DNA of 64,000 nucleotides, taken from the NCBI RefSeq assembly GCF_024199795.1, contig NZ_JANADK010000001.1, forward strand, positions 8,184,001 to 8,248,000. Direction: 5' to 3'. The stretch's first letter is position 1. Every line of letters begins with the position of its first letter. The notes beneath the pieces are model-generated. The model made no database searches, was not told the origin of the DNA, and was given only the letters and a program-made list of their open reading frames with translations. A program made the translations under genes and the position numbers. Positions 63,991-64,000 of the stretch are shown in pieces. The DNA is from Bradyrhizobium sp. CCGB01 (GTDB lineage: Bacteria; Pseudomonadota; Alphaproteobacteria; Rhizobiales; Xanthobacteraceae).

Positions 63991-64000
63991 GCCCCAATTC
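63983..64000 (+). CDS. Start of an SRPBCC/AHSA1-type protein (cut by window edge)
   Basis: Only six codons (MSKPQF) are visible. The 8-base overlap with the ArsR gene and the typical SRPBCC N-terminus suggest the usual ArsR-AHSA1 pair. The assignment is by context. Confidence 0.5.

Overview
The window comes from a high-GC alphaproteobacterial chromosome, most likely Bradyrhizobium or a close Bradyrhizobiaceae relative. This is inferred from codon bias, alphaproteobacterial rpoH, rpoD and dnaG genes, and several GC-rich palindromic intergenic repeats of the kind common in that family. It holds about 60 protein genes, one tRNA-Glu, and no insertion sequence, prophage or CRISPR array that I could see. 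Most of it is ordinary chromosome with metabolic and regulatory genes in short operons.

Layout. 1-4.3 kb: the 5' part of a molybdenum hydroxylase large subunit (form II CoxL type), a DapA-family aldolase and a Tat-exported VOC protein. 4.4-8.2 kb: a trypsin/PDZ protein that has lost catalytic residues, overlapped by a LuxR-type regulator; an OmpR/EnvZ-like two-component pair; a secreted Gly-rich protein. 8.3-15.6 kb: Tex, a cyanuric acid hydrolase/barbiturase-family ring-opening enzyme followed by an amidase-signature enzyme, a tandem hotdog thioesterase and a duplicated four-helix membrane protein. 15.5-18.8 kb: a compact three-gene unit of visibly lower GC, made of a tyrosinase, a HEAT-repeat protein and a HEAT/SCO1-like fusion. 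19-22.4 kb: a PoxB-like enzyme and dgoA/dgoK for galactonate breakdown. 22.5-32.1 kb: a luciferase-like monooxygenase with its flavin reductase behind two identical sigma-54 type promoters, a Tat-exported cytokinin-dehydrogenase-like flavoprotein, a LysR regulator, an AcoR-type sigma-54 activator and a single-chain biotin-dependent acyl-CoA carboxylase.

32.3-42.1 kb: a chemoreceptor, two related small Cys-containing proteins, TetR/tautomerase, a COG0523 GTPase with an amidohydrolase, 0.8 kb of non-coding repeat-like DNA, and an RclR-like AraC regulator divergent from an AhpD-like protein and a DUF417 (RclC-like) membrane protein. 42.2-57.4 kb: housekeeping core with tRNA-Glu, RluA-type pseudouridine synthase, rpoH, a diguanylate cyclase, a 22-residue Lys/Ala peptide gene with its own terminator, LysE exporter, lone receiver, SDR, lytic transglycosylase, OmpA-like protein, a structured RNA candidate, rpoD and dnaG. 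57.6-64 kb: a dimeric-type chlorite dismutase, gamma-glutamylcyclotransferase-like protein, N-formylglutamate amidohydrolase, a DUF3592 protein, a second LysE exporter, a secreted Cys-containing protein with an LVIVD-repeat protein, and a divergent ArsR regulator with an operator inside its promoter, leading into an SRPBCC-type gene cut by the window edge.

The best candidates for undescribed biology are the tyrosinase/HEAT/SCO unit (a possible dedicated copper-delivery system), the RclR-like/AhpD/DUF417 module, and the sigma-54-controlled monooxygenase next to a cytokinin-oxidase-like enzyme. Family assignments come from motif reading without database searches.
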